Source: Purshia tridentata (lineage: Eukaryota > Streptophyta > Magnoliopsida > Rosales > Rosaceae). From it: a stretch of DNA of 64,000 bases. Under the pieces are notes generated by a model that saw nothing but the letters and a program-made list of their open reading frames with translations, was not told where the DNA came from and ran no database searches. Within the stretch, counting starts at the first letter, position 1. Each line of letters opens with the position of its first letter. Position numbers and translations under genes: made by a program. This document shows, in pieces, positions 25,628 to 36,927 of this stretch. The stretch lies in contig QANT01004344.1 of assembly GCA_003254885.1 (NCBI GenBank), forward strand, positions 1 through 64,000, given 5' to 3'.

Positions 25628-25697
25628 GGCCGGAGCTAACCGGCATTTCTGTGGGGGCAGGAGGGCAAAATGGGAATTCGAAAAAGAAGAAGGAAAT

Positions 25698-25705
25698 GGC
25701 GGGAA
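25698..25705 (-). promoter_or_regulatory. E2F-like site upstream of MPS1
   Basis: TTCCCGCC on the minus strand lies about 70 bp before the MPS1 start codon. It is one base from the degenerate plant E2F consensus. A site here would suit S/G2-phase expression of a mitotic kinase, but that is inference. Confidence 0.35.
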
Positions 25706-28442
25706 GAGGTTCAACTGGGATGTGGTTTAGGGTTGATCTCCATGAGTTGAGGACTGAGACTGTCGGAGCACCTGAACCACAGCACAGACTGGGCGAGAGG
25801 GAAACAATGGGATTTTGAAAACACTGACTATTGGCGCTCTTGCTTGCTTCTCATGGGCTTTTCTTTGGGCCAATGGCTCAATACTCATTGGACCTGGAAT
25901 TTCGGTTTAGTTCAACCCAACTGGGCTCAATAAAAGAGCCCAGGAGGCTAGTTTTGGCCCGTTTCCTAAGCTTGTGGCTCATTTATCGGCCTCATGCTCC
26001 AATAATTGGTAAGCTATGAGCCCGTTTGATAAGGTTTTGATTTTCCGTTTTCTTAGTTTTTTTTATTTTTTATTTTTAAAACAAAAAACCCAAAAAGAAA
26101 AAGAACAAAGACATGATTAATGTTAGCCTTAATTCAGAACAAAAAAATGTTAGCCTTAAATATGAAATTAAATTTCAAAATATTACCAAATCCAAATTGT
26201 CGAAATTTTATTAAAAGTTTTAATTATTTTAGTCTAAATTTCTAACTAAATCAAATTTTTTTTCAAAATTTTCATATTATTCAACCCTCAAAATCTTAAT
26301 TTTAATTCCTTATTAATTATTTTAAATTAATTTGTGTTAACTCAAACTCTACTCTCCATCTATGTATTATTGAAGGATAGCAACAACAAACAATTACTTC
26401 CAAGAAAATAATTTTGAACGCCCAAAAACACTGTTCAATTTTCTTTCATTAATTGTTGAGGAATTTTGAGCTGAAATTGCTTCACTTAAGCTCATGACTC
26501 ATGAGTAATCTCTCTTTTTCCTCTGAGCGCTCATAGTCTGATCTTCAAAGTTCTGGTTTATGTTATATATATATATATGTTCCCTTGGTTAATGTTTTAG
26601 ATTGTGCTGTGTATTAATCAAAACTTGTTCAGAATTGACACTGAACAAGATAAGAAGGAAAGGGTTCACCAACCGAGGTGTTCTGTGTTCAACTAGCCTT
26701 GGAGATGAAAAGAAGTACCCTTCCCCTGCCTGCAAGGAATCTCAACAAGAAAAAAATGATGGGTTATGGATGGGTATGAAAATAATATGTGGTATATACA
26801 ACACAAGATACTTTTTGGATTCTAAAAGTTAAATGGTTAGGGTATATCAAGCTAATAACTTTTTTTTTATGTAGAGTTTCATTCTTGGATAAATAAATAG
26901 AAACGATAAATATAACAATATAATTGTGTGAAAGTGGGTTGATGAGTTTAACCACACATTTTTACAAACTCACACACATTACACATGTCGATATTCTCTT
27001 CAATTTAATTATCCGAATTTTCAAATAGGTAAAAGTTGTATCAAAATACCTCAATATTAGTTTGTGTGGTTTAGTTCTTTATATACTAGTTGATGACTTC
27101 CCATAACGGATATGAGATTACAAATACACAACTCTAATCTAAGCCACTTTTTCCACTAACAATCCCACTTTGCAGGTTAATCAAATCAGTGAAGTTTTGA
27201 ATCCATGACCTGATGAAATGAGTACTTTGACATAATGGCTTCGTTAAACACCTAATGTTTAAGCTTCAGTTAGCAAATAACTCATGTTGAAAAGACATAA
27301 TCTCAAGCTCTACAATCAAGTGGTATACCAAATTTTCAACTTTCACTTTTTATTGTTCATTTAAGTTACTTGCAGTGAGAGTATGTCCTATTTTAAATAC
27401 AATATGAAAAAGGAGGTCCAAATCCAATTCAAATTGTTATTCCTTCACTTTTTTTTATAGTAATTTTTGAACTGTTAACTGTGTGATTGATTCTCATAGT
27501 CCGCATCTTGGTACTTAACAACGGTTAGCAGAGCAACTGAGAAGGTTTGTTGTATTCTTTAGTGAGTTGCTGAGAGAGTAGAGTGAGAAATACTTTGAAA
27601 AATGTTGGCGTTAAAGCTTAGGAATGTGAAAAGCAACAATGAAAGATTTAATTAAGATGAACAAGGTGGTGGTAGGATGACTGAAGACTGATGAGGATGA
27701 TTTTTTGTGGGTTATTAAAGTACACAACTTTATTCCAATGGCATGGTTTTGAGAGCAAAAGGAATCAAAATGAAGCAGCTTTTCCCCATAAGAGTGAGAG
27801 TTAAGAAGCAAAGCAGCATTATTGTGTAATTAGTGTTATTACCTTATTGTGCGCTGTGCTTAGCCCAAAAAGTTTTTCTTGGGCTTAGGATGGTACCAAT
27901 TAAGCACCCTAGTTTATGTGCTCACCTCTGCCTCGCCATAAATTGCTGTTGGGTTTGTGAAAACGAGCCCCAGTTGGGTACTGCATGTATCCCGATCAAT
28001 ATGTATATAATTTAGTATTTAATGTAAGATTTTAAGTTCTATGAATCGCTTAATAGGTAATCACATCACTTATGAATTCACATCGCTTAAAGTTTTTTTT
28101 TTACTTACAAATTAGTAACAAATTGAAACATGCCATATTAACATGTGAAACCCATTAATGGTCTCATGGCCCAAGCATCACTCATATATAAATGATACAT
28201 CATTATCATATAACAATTTCTTGTACAAATCAATTAGTTAACTACAAGAAGAGCCCCACATAACCCTAATCGAGAAAGGCTTTCTACAAAAGCCTAAGGA
28301 GTTCCTTTGGCCTTTGCAACCCCACCCACCCTCTCAAGCTGTCCCAGCTAGCTCCTATGTCTCTTAAAGCACCCCTTCTGCAATTCTGAAGCTAAATCCA
28401 AAACCCACCGTTTGTCTAGCTAGCTCAAACCTCACCCAATAC
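25706..28442. other. Intergenic region between divergent genes
   Basis: This 2.7-kb stretch separates MPS1 from the C2H2 gene. The first 150 bp next to MPS1 should be its promoter and leader. From 26030 on the sequence is AT-rich and noncoding. A short TA repeat lies near 26568. I see no gene, tRNA or inverted repeat in it. The 200 bp before 28443 are pyrimidine- and CCC-rich, as in a plant 5' UTR. Confidence 0.5.
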
Positions 28443-30181
28443 ATGTCTTCATCAACAATGGCCAAAATCAAAAACCAAAGAAAACCCACCAAGCAAACCC
28501 ACCAAAAGGTCCAGAAACAGAACCAGCAGCCCCTAAAGGCAGAGAAGCCACCCTATTGGTCAGTTGTGAGAGGCCTGCTGACCTGTAAACACCTCCAAGC
28601 AGTTCAGCTACAACAACAACAACAACAACATGAGCAAGCCTTGGAGGAAAGTAGTGCCAAGAAAAGCAAGAAAATGAGGTGCTCTGGCTCATTGTGCAAC
28701 AACACAAAAATCATGCACAGGCCTGAAACAGAGTCTCCTCCTGAGGTCCATAAGAAAAGGGCTAATTCAATGGGTTCAAGCAACAACAATGAAGCTTCAA
28801 GCAGATCCATGAAAGCCCCACTGCATGAGATCAATGGGGTTGTTTCCACCTCTTCTTCTTCATTCTCTGTGTCTTCTAATTCCTCCATTAGTGGGTCTTT
28901 CAGAGCAATGCCTTTCAGAAGATTCTCTGGCTGCTATGAGTGTAGAATGGTGGTTGACCCTGTTCTTGGAATTGCTAGAGACCCTTCTCTGAGGGGAAGC
29001 ATCTGTTCTTGTCCTGAATGTGGTGAGATTTTCATGAAAGCTGAGAACTTGGAGGTCCATCAGACTGTTAGGCATGCAGGTAACCTCACAATTTTCAACA
29101 ATTAATTTTAATCATGCACACATGTGATGATCACAGAAACCCCTTTATTTATCAATTTAATAATTCAATGTCTCTCATAATAGAGATAATATATATAAAT
29201 AAAAAAAATTAATTTCTCCTTACCTTTAGTCTGACTGTCTGAGAGAGCGTCTGAGTTTTTATTATATATTTTCAGCTAGGACTTGTGAAATCATCAACTC
29301 TCTCATACTTCAATGCACCATTTTTCTTTATTAATAGTTACAATGAATTATTAAACCATAGTTCACCTAATTTGTTCACTAAGTGATGCGTTATTATAGT
29401 ACTTCTGTAAGCTCATTGGATTTGTACACCAAATAAAATTCGTAATGTTTCATTTATTCAAATCTGAGTTCACTCAAAATCATGTTACCATTGTAGTTAC
29501 AAACAAACATGTCCAAATTTTGATCAGTCTCTCTTTATCTGGGTCACAAAATCCACAGTTTCTGAACTGGGTCCTGAAGACACAAGCAAGAACATAGTGG
29601 AGATCATATTCCAGTCAAGCTGGTTAAAAAAAGAGACCCCAATATGCAAAATCGACCGCATCCTCAAAGTCCACAACACCCAGAAAACCATCTCCAAGTT
29701 CGAAGAGTACAGAGACTCCATCAAAGCCAAAGCCACGAAGCTCACCAAGAAGCACCCTCGCTGCGTTGCAGACGGCAACGAGCTCCTGAGGTTCCACTGC
29801 ACCACCTTGTCTTGCTCACTAGGCCTCAACGGCTCCTCCAACCTCTGCAACTCAATCCCACACTGCAATGTCTGCAGCATAATCAAGAGCCGCTTCAAGG
29901 GCGCAACAGAGTTGGCGGAACGGGGCATTTTGACCACCGCCACGAGCGGCAGGGCACACGACAAGGCGGTGGCCGCGGAGGAGAAAGGTGACAAGAGGGC
30001 AATGCTGGTTTGCAGGGTGATTGCAGGGAGGGTGAAGAAGAATGTGGAGGCTGGTGGTGGTTTGGATGAGTATGACTCAGTGGCTGGAGCTGTGGGAGTC
30101 TACTCTAACTTGGATGAGTTGTACGTGTTTAATCCCAAGGCTATTTTGCTTTGTTTTGTTGTCATCTATGGAGGTTTTTAA
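28443..30181 (+). CDS. C2H2-like zinc finger protein with PARP-like C-terminus
   Basis: Two exons, 28443-29079 and 29559-30181, joined by a GT-AG intron in codon phase 1; 419 aa. Residues 1-160 are basic and low-complexity, with a CAA-coded glutamine run at about 57-62 and a serine run at 136-151. One C2H2 finger has C190, C193, H206 and H211 (spacing C-x2-C-x12-H-x4-H), cut by the intron right after it. The second exon matches the region that profile databases call similar to the PARP catalytic fold, with HCTTLSCSLG, VCRVIAGRV and YSNLDELYVFNPKAIL. The signature is conserved in a small plant-only family; whether it has ADP-ribosyltransferase activity is unknown. A second Met at codon 6 (AACAATGGC) has better initiation context than the first, so the true start may be 28458. 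Confidence 0.88.
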
Positions 30182-30596
30182 TTTTAATAAAGACTAATGA
30201 GCTTTTTTAAACACTTATTGTTATTATGGGCAAAAGGTAATTAAGAAATAAGAATTCGTGCCTTACTGATTGATCATGGTCTGCAAAATCTTTGCTTTGT
30301 CTTCTAAGATTTGGTGTTTTCTGGAGAGTGAATATGAAATGATTCACTGCCAGTCTATCAGTCAGAAGACTCAGAACTTAATGCCCTCACGGCCAGCCTG
30401 TTGTCCTTTTTTTTCTTTTTCTTTTTTTCTCTCTGTCACATAAGATTGATGGATTGAATGTTGTCTGTAATCACATCACTATATTATGTGGAAGATGGGA
30501 TGCACATCAATTGTATTTGAAACACTTTTTTTATATCATTGTTAAATATAGTAGTGAAACTTTCATATACAAAAAGATCTCACACCATTAGTGACC

Positions 30597-30622
30597 TTTA
30601 GTGATTAGTGATTAGTGATTGT
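30597..30622. repeat. GATTAGT short tandem repeat
   Basis: Three to four copies of TTAGTGA lie between two copies of GTGAAACTTTCATAT (near 30554 and 30620). Confidence 0.7.
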
Positions 30623-30874
30623 GAAACTTTCATATGTACAAAAACTTTTGTTAGAAGTATATTGTTATTTAAGTCAGCATACTTAACCACAAAAGTGATA
30701 GATTTATGATGTTTTTTAAGTGTTTGTGATTATATACGAATGAGCATAAAAAGATGTAACAATTAGGCCTCCTATTGTAACTATTATGATTAGTTATTAA
30801 TTGACTCATCACTTTTAATTGACATTTTTTTTGGCCTCCATTAATTGACACAACAATTTCTGTAAAATGTGGTC

Positions 30875-30910
30875 AGCTAGCACAGTTATAACATGTGGTG
30901 CAATAGCATT
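30875..30910. repeat. Dispersed repeat copy 1
   Basis: AGCTAGCACAGTTATAACAT followed by GTGGTGCAATAGCAT recurs at 31672-31720 with one substitution and an internal 16-bp duplication of the TGGTG/ATAGCA part. Confidence 0.65.
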
Positions 30911-31671
30911 GATGTGGTGGATATTTTAAGAGTAAATTTGTATTGGGTGAATCGCAAAGGTCAATGGCGAGGAACCATAAAATTGTGGGTGCAACTTGAG
31001 GGTTTAAATTCTTTGCTGGGTAAAATGACAAAAGAGTAATGCTAGGATTGCTGGTGTACATAATATAAACTATATATGTTCATAAAAATTTGTGTAACTG
31101 CTAGTGAATTAATGACAAGATGACAATAAGTGAAAATTGCGTATGGGAATTTGTATATTACTACCCACGAGGTATCTCTTTGTGCGTGTGGTTTTTTTTT
31201 TTAAGTCTAAATTTCCATTTGTATATAGTTGTGGGAAGAACGAAGAAGTAATCCCTTGAGAAACTACAAGTCAAAAATTAATACAATAATCACCAAGCTT
31301 GCCAGCTTTACTTCTAACCTAATGGTCTCAATTAAAATTTAAAAGTTGTGTCTATTTCATTTATCAAGTGATATTAAATTATATGGTAATGAATAGTTCA
31401 ATAAATTTAGTCTTTAGTTTCTCAACTATTCTAAAAGTGTATATTCATAAGACAATAAGTGTTTATTTTACGTGAGATAAGTTATTTGCACTTCAAAATA
31501 TGCAATTTGCATTCTATAAGAAACTTGTTTGAAATGCATGTCTCATTCTCCATTCACGTTGGTTGATGTAAAGCGTTGAAAGCGCAAGCTTGTCCATTCC
31601 CTTTTGTTTGATGAAAAAGCCGAGGGAGTAATTGAATTGAACTCACCAAACTTTGCTACCTTGAAAGCGCA

Positions 31672-31720
31672 AGCTAGCACAGTTAAAACATGTGGTGATA
31701 GCATTATGTGGTGCAATAGC
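31672..31720. repeat. Dispersed repeat copy 2
   Basis: Second copy of the block at 30875, with the inner segment duplicated. The neighbouring TTGAAAGCGCAAGCT also occurs twice, near 31576 and 31661. Confidence 0.65.
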
Positions 31721-32841
31721 ACAGTGAAAGAGAATTTATAAACACATGCACCAATATATCTACACACATTATACTTTCTTCTTCTTCTTCTCTTTTTCTT
31801 TTCTCTCTCAATTCTTTTCAGCAATTCTGTTCATATCCCAAGAATGGTAGAGACAGAGACACTAATGTAGCATACAATTAATATATATATAAATACATAT
31901 GACAACATTTCAGTTATTAAATTGATGAATAAGATTAAGAAAAGTACTAAATATGAATAAGCTAGAGATGACAAAATATTGAATAGCATTTTGATTTCTT
32001 ATCTTACCATGGCATAAGCTATTATCTAATTTCGGAGGCATGGACTATTGTGCCATATTTGCATGTCTTCTGGTGTTGGTTTTAAATGGCAATTAGGATC
32101 AAGGATTGAAGGTTTGCGCATGGCTTCTTGTTTTGTGGGTCCCGCCCTAGTTCTGATCATTCTTGACTCTTGTTTTGTACTCATTGACATTGTCTTATGA
32201 TTTGGAATTTTCTTGATATTTGATTAGAAGGTTCCAACAAATAATGGTGTGTGCAAAACGTATGGCTTAATTTGTCCTCATCCTCTCTTTTTTCTTCAAA
32301 TTTTATAATCAACTTATTTCATGATATGTTTCATTCATTTCCCTCATATTTATTTCCACTTGTCTTTCATTTCATTATAGTAGTCTTTATTTTGTGTAGT
32401 TATTATTAGTTAATCAAAAAAGAATTATAATTTTAAAAGTATTTTTTTTTAATAAACGGCATAGATATCGCATTTTAGTATCAAATTATATACCACTTTT
32501 GAAATAGAGATTAAATCTATTTGTATTGACGAATTTCATCTCTACTAAAAAAATGTTACAGAATGCGATACAAAAATATAATCTTCCTAACATTACTCTT
32601 TCTTTTTAAAAAGTACTCAAGAAAAAAAAATTAGGCAAAAGATTTGACCTTAAACGGTAATTGGGGTAATGATAGTAAAGGTAACAAATATCCACTCAAA
32701 AAGTCAAAAGCAAATAAAAATGTAATATGATTCTATGAATTCATTTTTTCTGATGCTTAAACTATGCTGGTGTCCAAAACCCTTTAAAAAGTTAAAGAGG
32801 AAGGCCATACTCTTACCAGCTTCTTTGTCATGTACTTAAGG

Positions 32842-32883
32842 TTTGGCGCCAAATCTGTCCATAAAAAAAGGTTTGGCGCCAAA
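32842..32883. promoter_or_regulatory. Paired E2F-type palindromes
   Basis: The perfect 12-bp palindrome TTTGGCGCCAAA occurs at 32842-32853 and again at 32872-32883, 30 bp apart from start to start (about three helical turns). TTTGGCGC is a canonical E2F/DP binding sequence. The flanks are AT-rich. Neither neighbouring gene has its promoter here. Confidence 0.6.
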
Positions 32884-33258
32884 AATAAAAAAGGTCAATA
32901 AGCACACTTTGTGTAGCTTTTGTGCATTACTTTATGTTATGAGCCATTGATAGCAATCAAAAAGAAAGAATAACCTAAAGGCATGCTTGAACAAAGTAAG
33001 CTCATGCTGCTCACTTTATAAAGAGAGAAGGGGAAGGAGACACACTGGACAGAGTCACTGATAATATGATTGAAGAAGAAAGCAGCGTGGCATGAAAAGA
33101 GGTTCTCTGGACTTAGACAACAAAGACCAGTCTCTGCATTAACAATGAAGGCGGGGGGTGAGGCGGTGTCATCACTGTCTTAAACTGGTGGAACCCACCC
33201 ATGTTCCTATTGTTGCTCCATTTCTGTTGGGTCAGGCTCAAATGGAGTCCAGTCTACC

Positions 33259-33340
33259 AGGGTTTAATTACCAGGACCATCTTATCTTTTACCCTCTTCC
33301 TGATTGGGATAAGAGCAACAACTGGTAGTAGTTAAACCCT
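33259..33340. ncRNA. miRNA-precursor-like foldback (candidate)
   Basis: AGGGTTTAATTACCAG then CATCTTATC on the left pair with GATAAGAG then CTGGTAGTAGTTAAACCCT on the right, leaving a loop of about 22 nt. The stem has a few bulges, as plant precursors do. Neither arm matches a conserved plant miRNA I can recall. It could also be a small inverted-repeat fossil. No expression evidence is available. Confidence 0.3.
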
Positions 33341-33989
33341 ATCAAGGGGCCACCTTCAATGTGCAATGCTTTAATGGCATAGTCCACTATAATAGCATTT
33401 CTGTTTGACAGAAAGATAACATTTGGCACATGCATGAGCAGAGACAAAATTGACAAGTGAGCAGCTCAAATGGGACCAAAGACTCTGTACCAAGATCTCT
33501 CTGAGCAACCATGCATTTAGATGATGCAGATCAAAAATCTGCAAGTAAACAGGAAAATTAAAATGAATAAATAAGACAATATAATAGACATGACAGCAGA
33601 TGCACAAAATGAAGCAAAGTTGAGCTATATAACTAAATGATTTAGTCTGCTTCTTTCACTTTCTTTGAAGAAGAAAAATCTAATTGGATGGTTTGGCTAG
33701 ATGATCCAAATTTCAACCTCAAGAAAGAGAAGAAGAATCAGATTGAGTTGTGGGTTTAAAATTAAAAGAAAGGAAAGGAAGTGATTTGACATACCTCCTT
33801 GAGCTATTCCACCAAGGGTCATCTCTTTCTGAGATCCTTGTCAGGTCTTCAGTAAAATGATCCAGTCCTTAAGCTCAGGCAGGTAATTAAGAGCTCAGAT
33901 AGTATCTGCTTTGTATTTTGTAGTTCATCAAGATATTGATGCGGAAGAACTTAGTTATTGCACCATGCAATTCAACAAAGCATTGTTTC

Positions 33990-36071
33990 TTAACTTGGAA
34001 TCTCAATCCAGCTCTTTCCTGCTTCTTTTGCACCCACTTTCTTTACAGCTTTTCTCACTTTGCTTAAATCATCCCACATTCCCAATTCTGCGTAAATATT
34101 TGAAAGCGTCACATACGTGGAAGGGTCTTCTGGTGAAGTTGTGAGAAGGTGATCCGCAATAGTATTAACTAGTTCAGTGTTTTTATGAGTTCCACAGGCC
34201 CCGAGCAATGATCTCCATATGATTTGGTCAGGCTCAAATGGCATCTTAGCAATTAACTTTTCTGCCTCTTTAAAACATCCAGCTTGACCAAGAATGTCAA
34301 CCATGCAATAATAATGCTCTAAAAGAGGTTCCAGTCCATGTTCTATTTTCATGGAATTAAATATGGTCTGTGCCTCTTCAACAAAACCAGCATGCCTACA
34401 GGCAGAAAGAACACCTAGATAAGTAATTTCATTTGGCTTCAACCCTGATTCTATCATTTTATTGAAAAATCTAATTGCTTCCTCTGCTCTTCCATTTTGT
34501 CCACACCCCACAATGATCCCAGTCCAACATACAGTGTCTTTTTCTGCCAGAGACTCAAACAGAGTTAACCCATTATCAATTTCACCACATTTTGAGTAAA
34601 TATCAAGCAGGGATGTCACAACAACGCCCTCAGATTCATATCCACTCTTAACACAGAAAGCATGAACCTGTTTTCCACTTCCAAGAGATGTTAAACTGGA
34701 GCAAACTTTCAGAATAAATGAAATGACAAATTGATCTACTTCAAGACCCAGGTACACCATATCCCTAAACAGTGAAAAGGCTAGCCAGCTTAGTCCCATT
34801 TTAGCACACCCCATGATCAAACCAGACCAAGCTACAGTGTCTTTCTTTGGAAGCCTGTGAAACAATCCCAATGCATCCTTAATGTTCCCCAGTCTTGCAT
34901 AGAGGTCTGTAAGAATGCTTCCAACAACTTGATCTAACTCATATCCTGTGGTGACAACCAAGCCATGCACTTGGCACCCAAGTCTCAAGTTGGGCAAGTT
35001 GATGCAGGCCTTTAAAGCACCACTGAAAGTGTAGGAATCCATATATGCACCTGAGCAATGGACTTTGGAAACTAAATCGAGAGCTGCACTATTGTGTTCG
35101 TTAATGACATATCCTGAAAGCATAGAATTCCAAAGTGCCAAACTATCACAAATGGAAGCACTGCACCTCGTGTTCTGATCAAACAGCTTTGTGGCCTCAA
35201 TCAATTCATTGCAATTCGAATACATATCAACCAATGCTGACAGAGTAAAACAGTCAGACTCAAAACATGACTTTATGACATAACAGTGGATCTGTTTCCC
35301 AGAAGCTAACAAACCATGGCGGCCACAGGTTTTAAGAGCACACGGGAAAGTAAATCCATCAAGTTTGAGGCCTTCTCGGTGCATTGTACACACAAATTCA
35401 AATGCACGTGGGCTGCCAATATCCGCGAAACCAGCAATAATGCTGTTCCAAGACACAACATTTGGCTCTTGCATCTGATAAAATAAATTCACTGCCTCAT
35501 CCATCAAACCAGCCTTACAATACCCTGAAATGATAGTGTTCCAAGTAGTCAAACTTTTACTCAAAATGCCATCAAAAACTTTGTTAGTATCACTCAAACT
35601 CCCACATTTGACGTACATGTCCAAAAGGGTATTCATCAAAACAGTGTCAGACTCCAATCTTTCACGAGATATTCTTTCATGAATCAATTTACCCAATCTA
35701 AGTTCACCCACTACACCACAAGCTTTTAGCACCGCAGAGTACATGAACCCATTGGGTGTCTCTGACTTGGACTCCAACATATGGGTGTACAATCTCACAG
35801 CCTCATCAGGTCTTCCACGATTAGTATACCCAGAGACCATGGTGGTCCATGTAACAACGTTCTTGTGAGGCATTTCATCGAACACTTCCCGTGCATCTTT
35901 TAAATACGAAAATCCCAGGTACATGGAGATGAGATTGTTAGTAAGGAACACGTCATTGAGAACGCCGAGTTTGATCAATTGCGAGTGAAATGCTTTGCCG
36001 TGATTCAAGGCCTGAACTCTCCCGCAGTGGCGCAAAGCTATAGCTATACGGTTCAGATACACGATTTCCAT
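33990..36071 (-). CDS. Pentatricopeptide repeat protein, PLS class, E subgroup
   Basis: Single-exon gene of 693 aa, typical of plant PPR proteins, which bind organellar RNA and guide editing or processing in plastids or mitochondria. Tandem 31-36-residue repeats run from about residue 10 to 600, with recurrent signatures such as VVTWTTMVSGY, NTIISGYCKAGLMDEA, NSIIAGF and VDMYSNC. The C-terminus carries the E motif (IWRSLLGACGTHKN ... LSNIYAELGMW) and stops at KSWIEIPS with no DYW deaminase domain. The whole length aligns in memory with Arabidopsis At4g08210, including the nearly identical TWTTMVSGYT and HYYCMVDILGQAG stretches. The N-terminus is short and not an obvious transit peptide, though the orthologue has the same form. 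No frameshift was seen. Confidence 0.93.
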   Translation of the reverse strand: MEIVYLNRIAIALRHCGRVQALNHGKAFHSQLIKLGVLNDVFLTNNLISMYLGFSYLKDAREVFDEMPHKNVVTWTTMVSGYTNRGRPDEAVRLYTHMLESKSETPNGFMYSAVLKACGVVGELRLGKLIHERISRERLESDTVLMNTLLDMYVKCGSLSDTNKVFDGILSKSLTTWNTIISGYCKAGLMDEAVNLFYQMQEPNVVSWNSIIAGFADIGSPRAFEFVCTMHREGLKLDGFTFPCALKTCGRHGLLASGKQIHCYVIKSCFESDCFTLSALVDMYSNCNELIEATKLFDQNTRCSASICDSLALWNSMLSGYVINEHNSAALDLVSKVHCSGAYMDSYTFSGALKACINLPNLRLGCQVHGLVVTTGYELDQVVGSILTDLYARLGNIKDALGLFHRLPKKDTVAWSGLIMGCAKMGLSWLAFSLFRDMVYLGLEVDQFVISFILKVCSSLTSLGSGKQVHAFCVKSGYESEGVVVTSLLDIYSKCGEIDNGLTLFESLAEKDTVCWTGIIVGCGQNGRAEEAIRFFNKMIESGLKPNEITYLGVLSACRHAGFVEEAQTIFNSMKIEHGLEPLLEHYYCMVDILGQAGCFKEAEKLIAKMPFEPDQIIWRSLLGACGTHKNTELVNTIADHLLTTSPEDPSTYVTLSNIYAELGMWDDLSKVRKAVKKVGAKEAGKSWIEIPS

Positions 36072-36927
36072 GATAAGAAAAATTACAATACCTCTCTATC
36101 GCCACTAATACAAACACGTGTGTGGGACCCACAGAAAAACTAGCCCTGGGCCCCACGTGTTTAAAAGGTTTCCACTTTACGCGGATGTAAATGCATTGTT
36201 GAGCGGTCCGCGTTGGTTTTTTTTTTTTTTTTTTCTTTTTACAGATATTAATTTAACCCCGCTTTTTCATGGGGTTTAGCAGTTTGATAGTTTCTTTGAT
36301 TGCCTAAAATGCCATAATGCATAATGATGCAATAATCAAAGGGTATTGATGGGTGTGTGAGAACTGAGAAACAATGCAGCCACTCTTTGCTATATCATAA
36401 TTGCTTCCAACTTAGATACAAAAAGATGGGCAAACTTGCCAGAACAAATTATTGTCCTTTATGTACTGAGAAATGCCTTCTAGGCTAACAAGAAACTATC
36501 AAACTGCAAAACCAGCGTGTCAACCCCTACCCTTCATCTGACCAGAGCAGGAATGCCATATCCAGCTATAAAACTTGTATGTCGAATATCTAGTCTATGT
36601 ACTACAAACATTTAGCAATGCCCCAACCTTGCCAGAGACAGCTCACACTTCAGCTCTGTCCAGATAAGAGATTCCAACATCTTCATACAAAAAAATGCAA
36701 AAGAACATGAAATAAGGAAATCCTTCTGTACCCAAAATTGGAAAACCTGCTGCAATGACTATCTACATTTTCTCAACAGGATTTCGAGCAATGAGCCATT
36801 TTGAAATCCACAAAAGAAAAGAGCCAAAGCCCCAATACGAAGCGTGTGATTGATGATGGCACAAGGTGAAAAAAACTTTTGAAGCAAGAGGTTTGTTCTG
36901 TCTTCTCATAAGATTTATTTTGCAAAA
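36072..36927. other. Intergenic: PPR promoter and O-fucosyltransferase 3' region
   Basis: Head-to-tail spacer. It should hold the PPR promoter near 36080-36250, including a poly-T run at 36219-36234, and the 3' UTR of the next gene. No further gene was seen. Confidence 0.5.

Larger units (their letters stand above)
30182..33989. other. Spacer with candidate noncoding unit
   Basis: Tail-to-tail spacer between the C2H2 and PPR genes. It holds a small GATTAGT repeat at 30597-30622, a duplicated block (30875-30910 and 31672-31720), a pair of E2F-type palindromes at 32842-32883, a TATA-like CTTTATAAAG at 33014 and a hairpin at 33259-33340. No long conserved reading frame was seen. Two tiny frames near 33092 (16 codons) and 33147 (12 codons) begin with ATG but have no support as genes. 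Confidence 0.5.
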
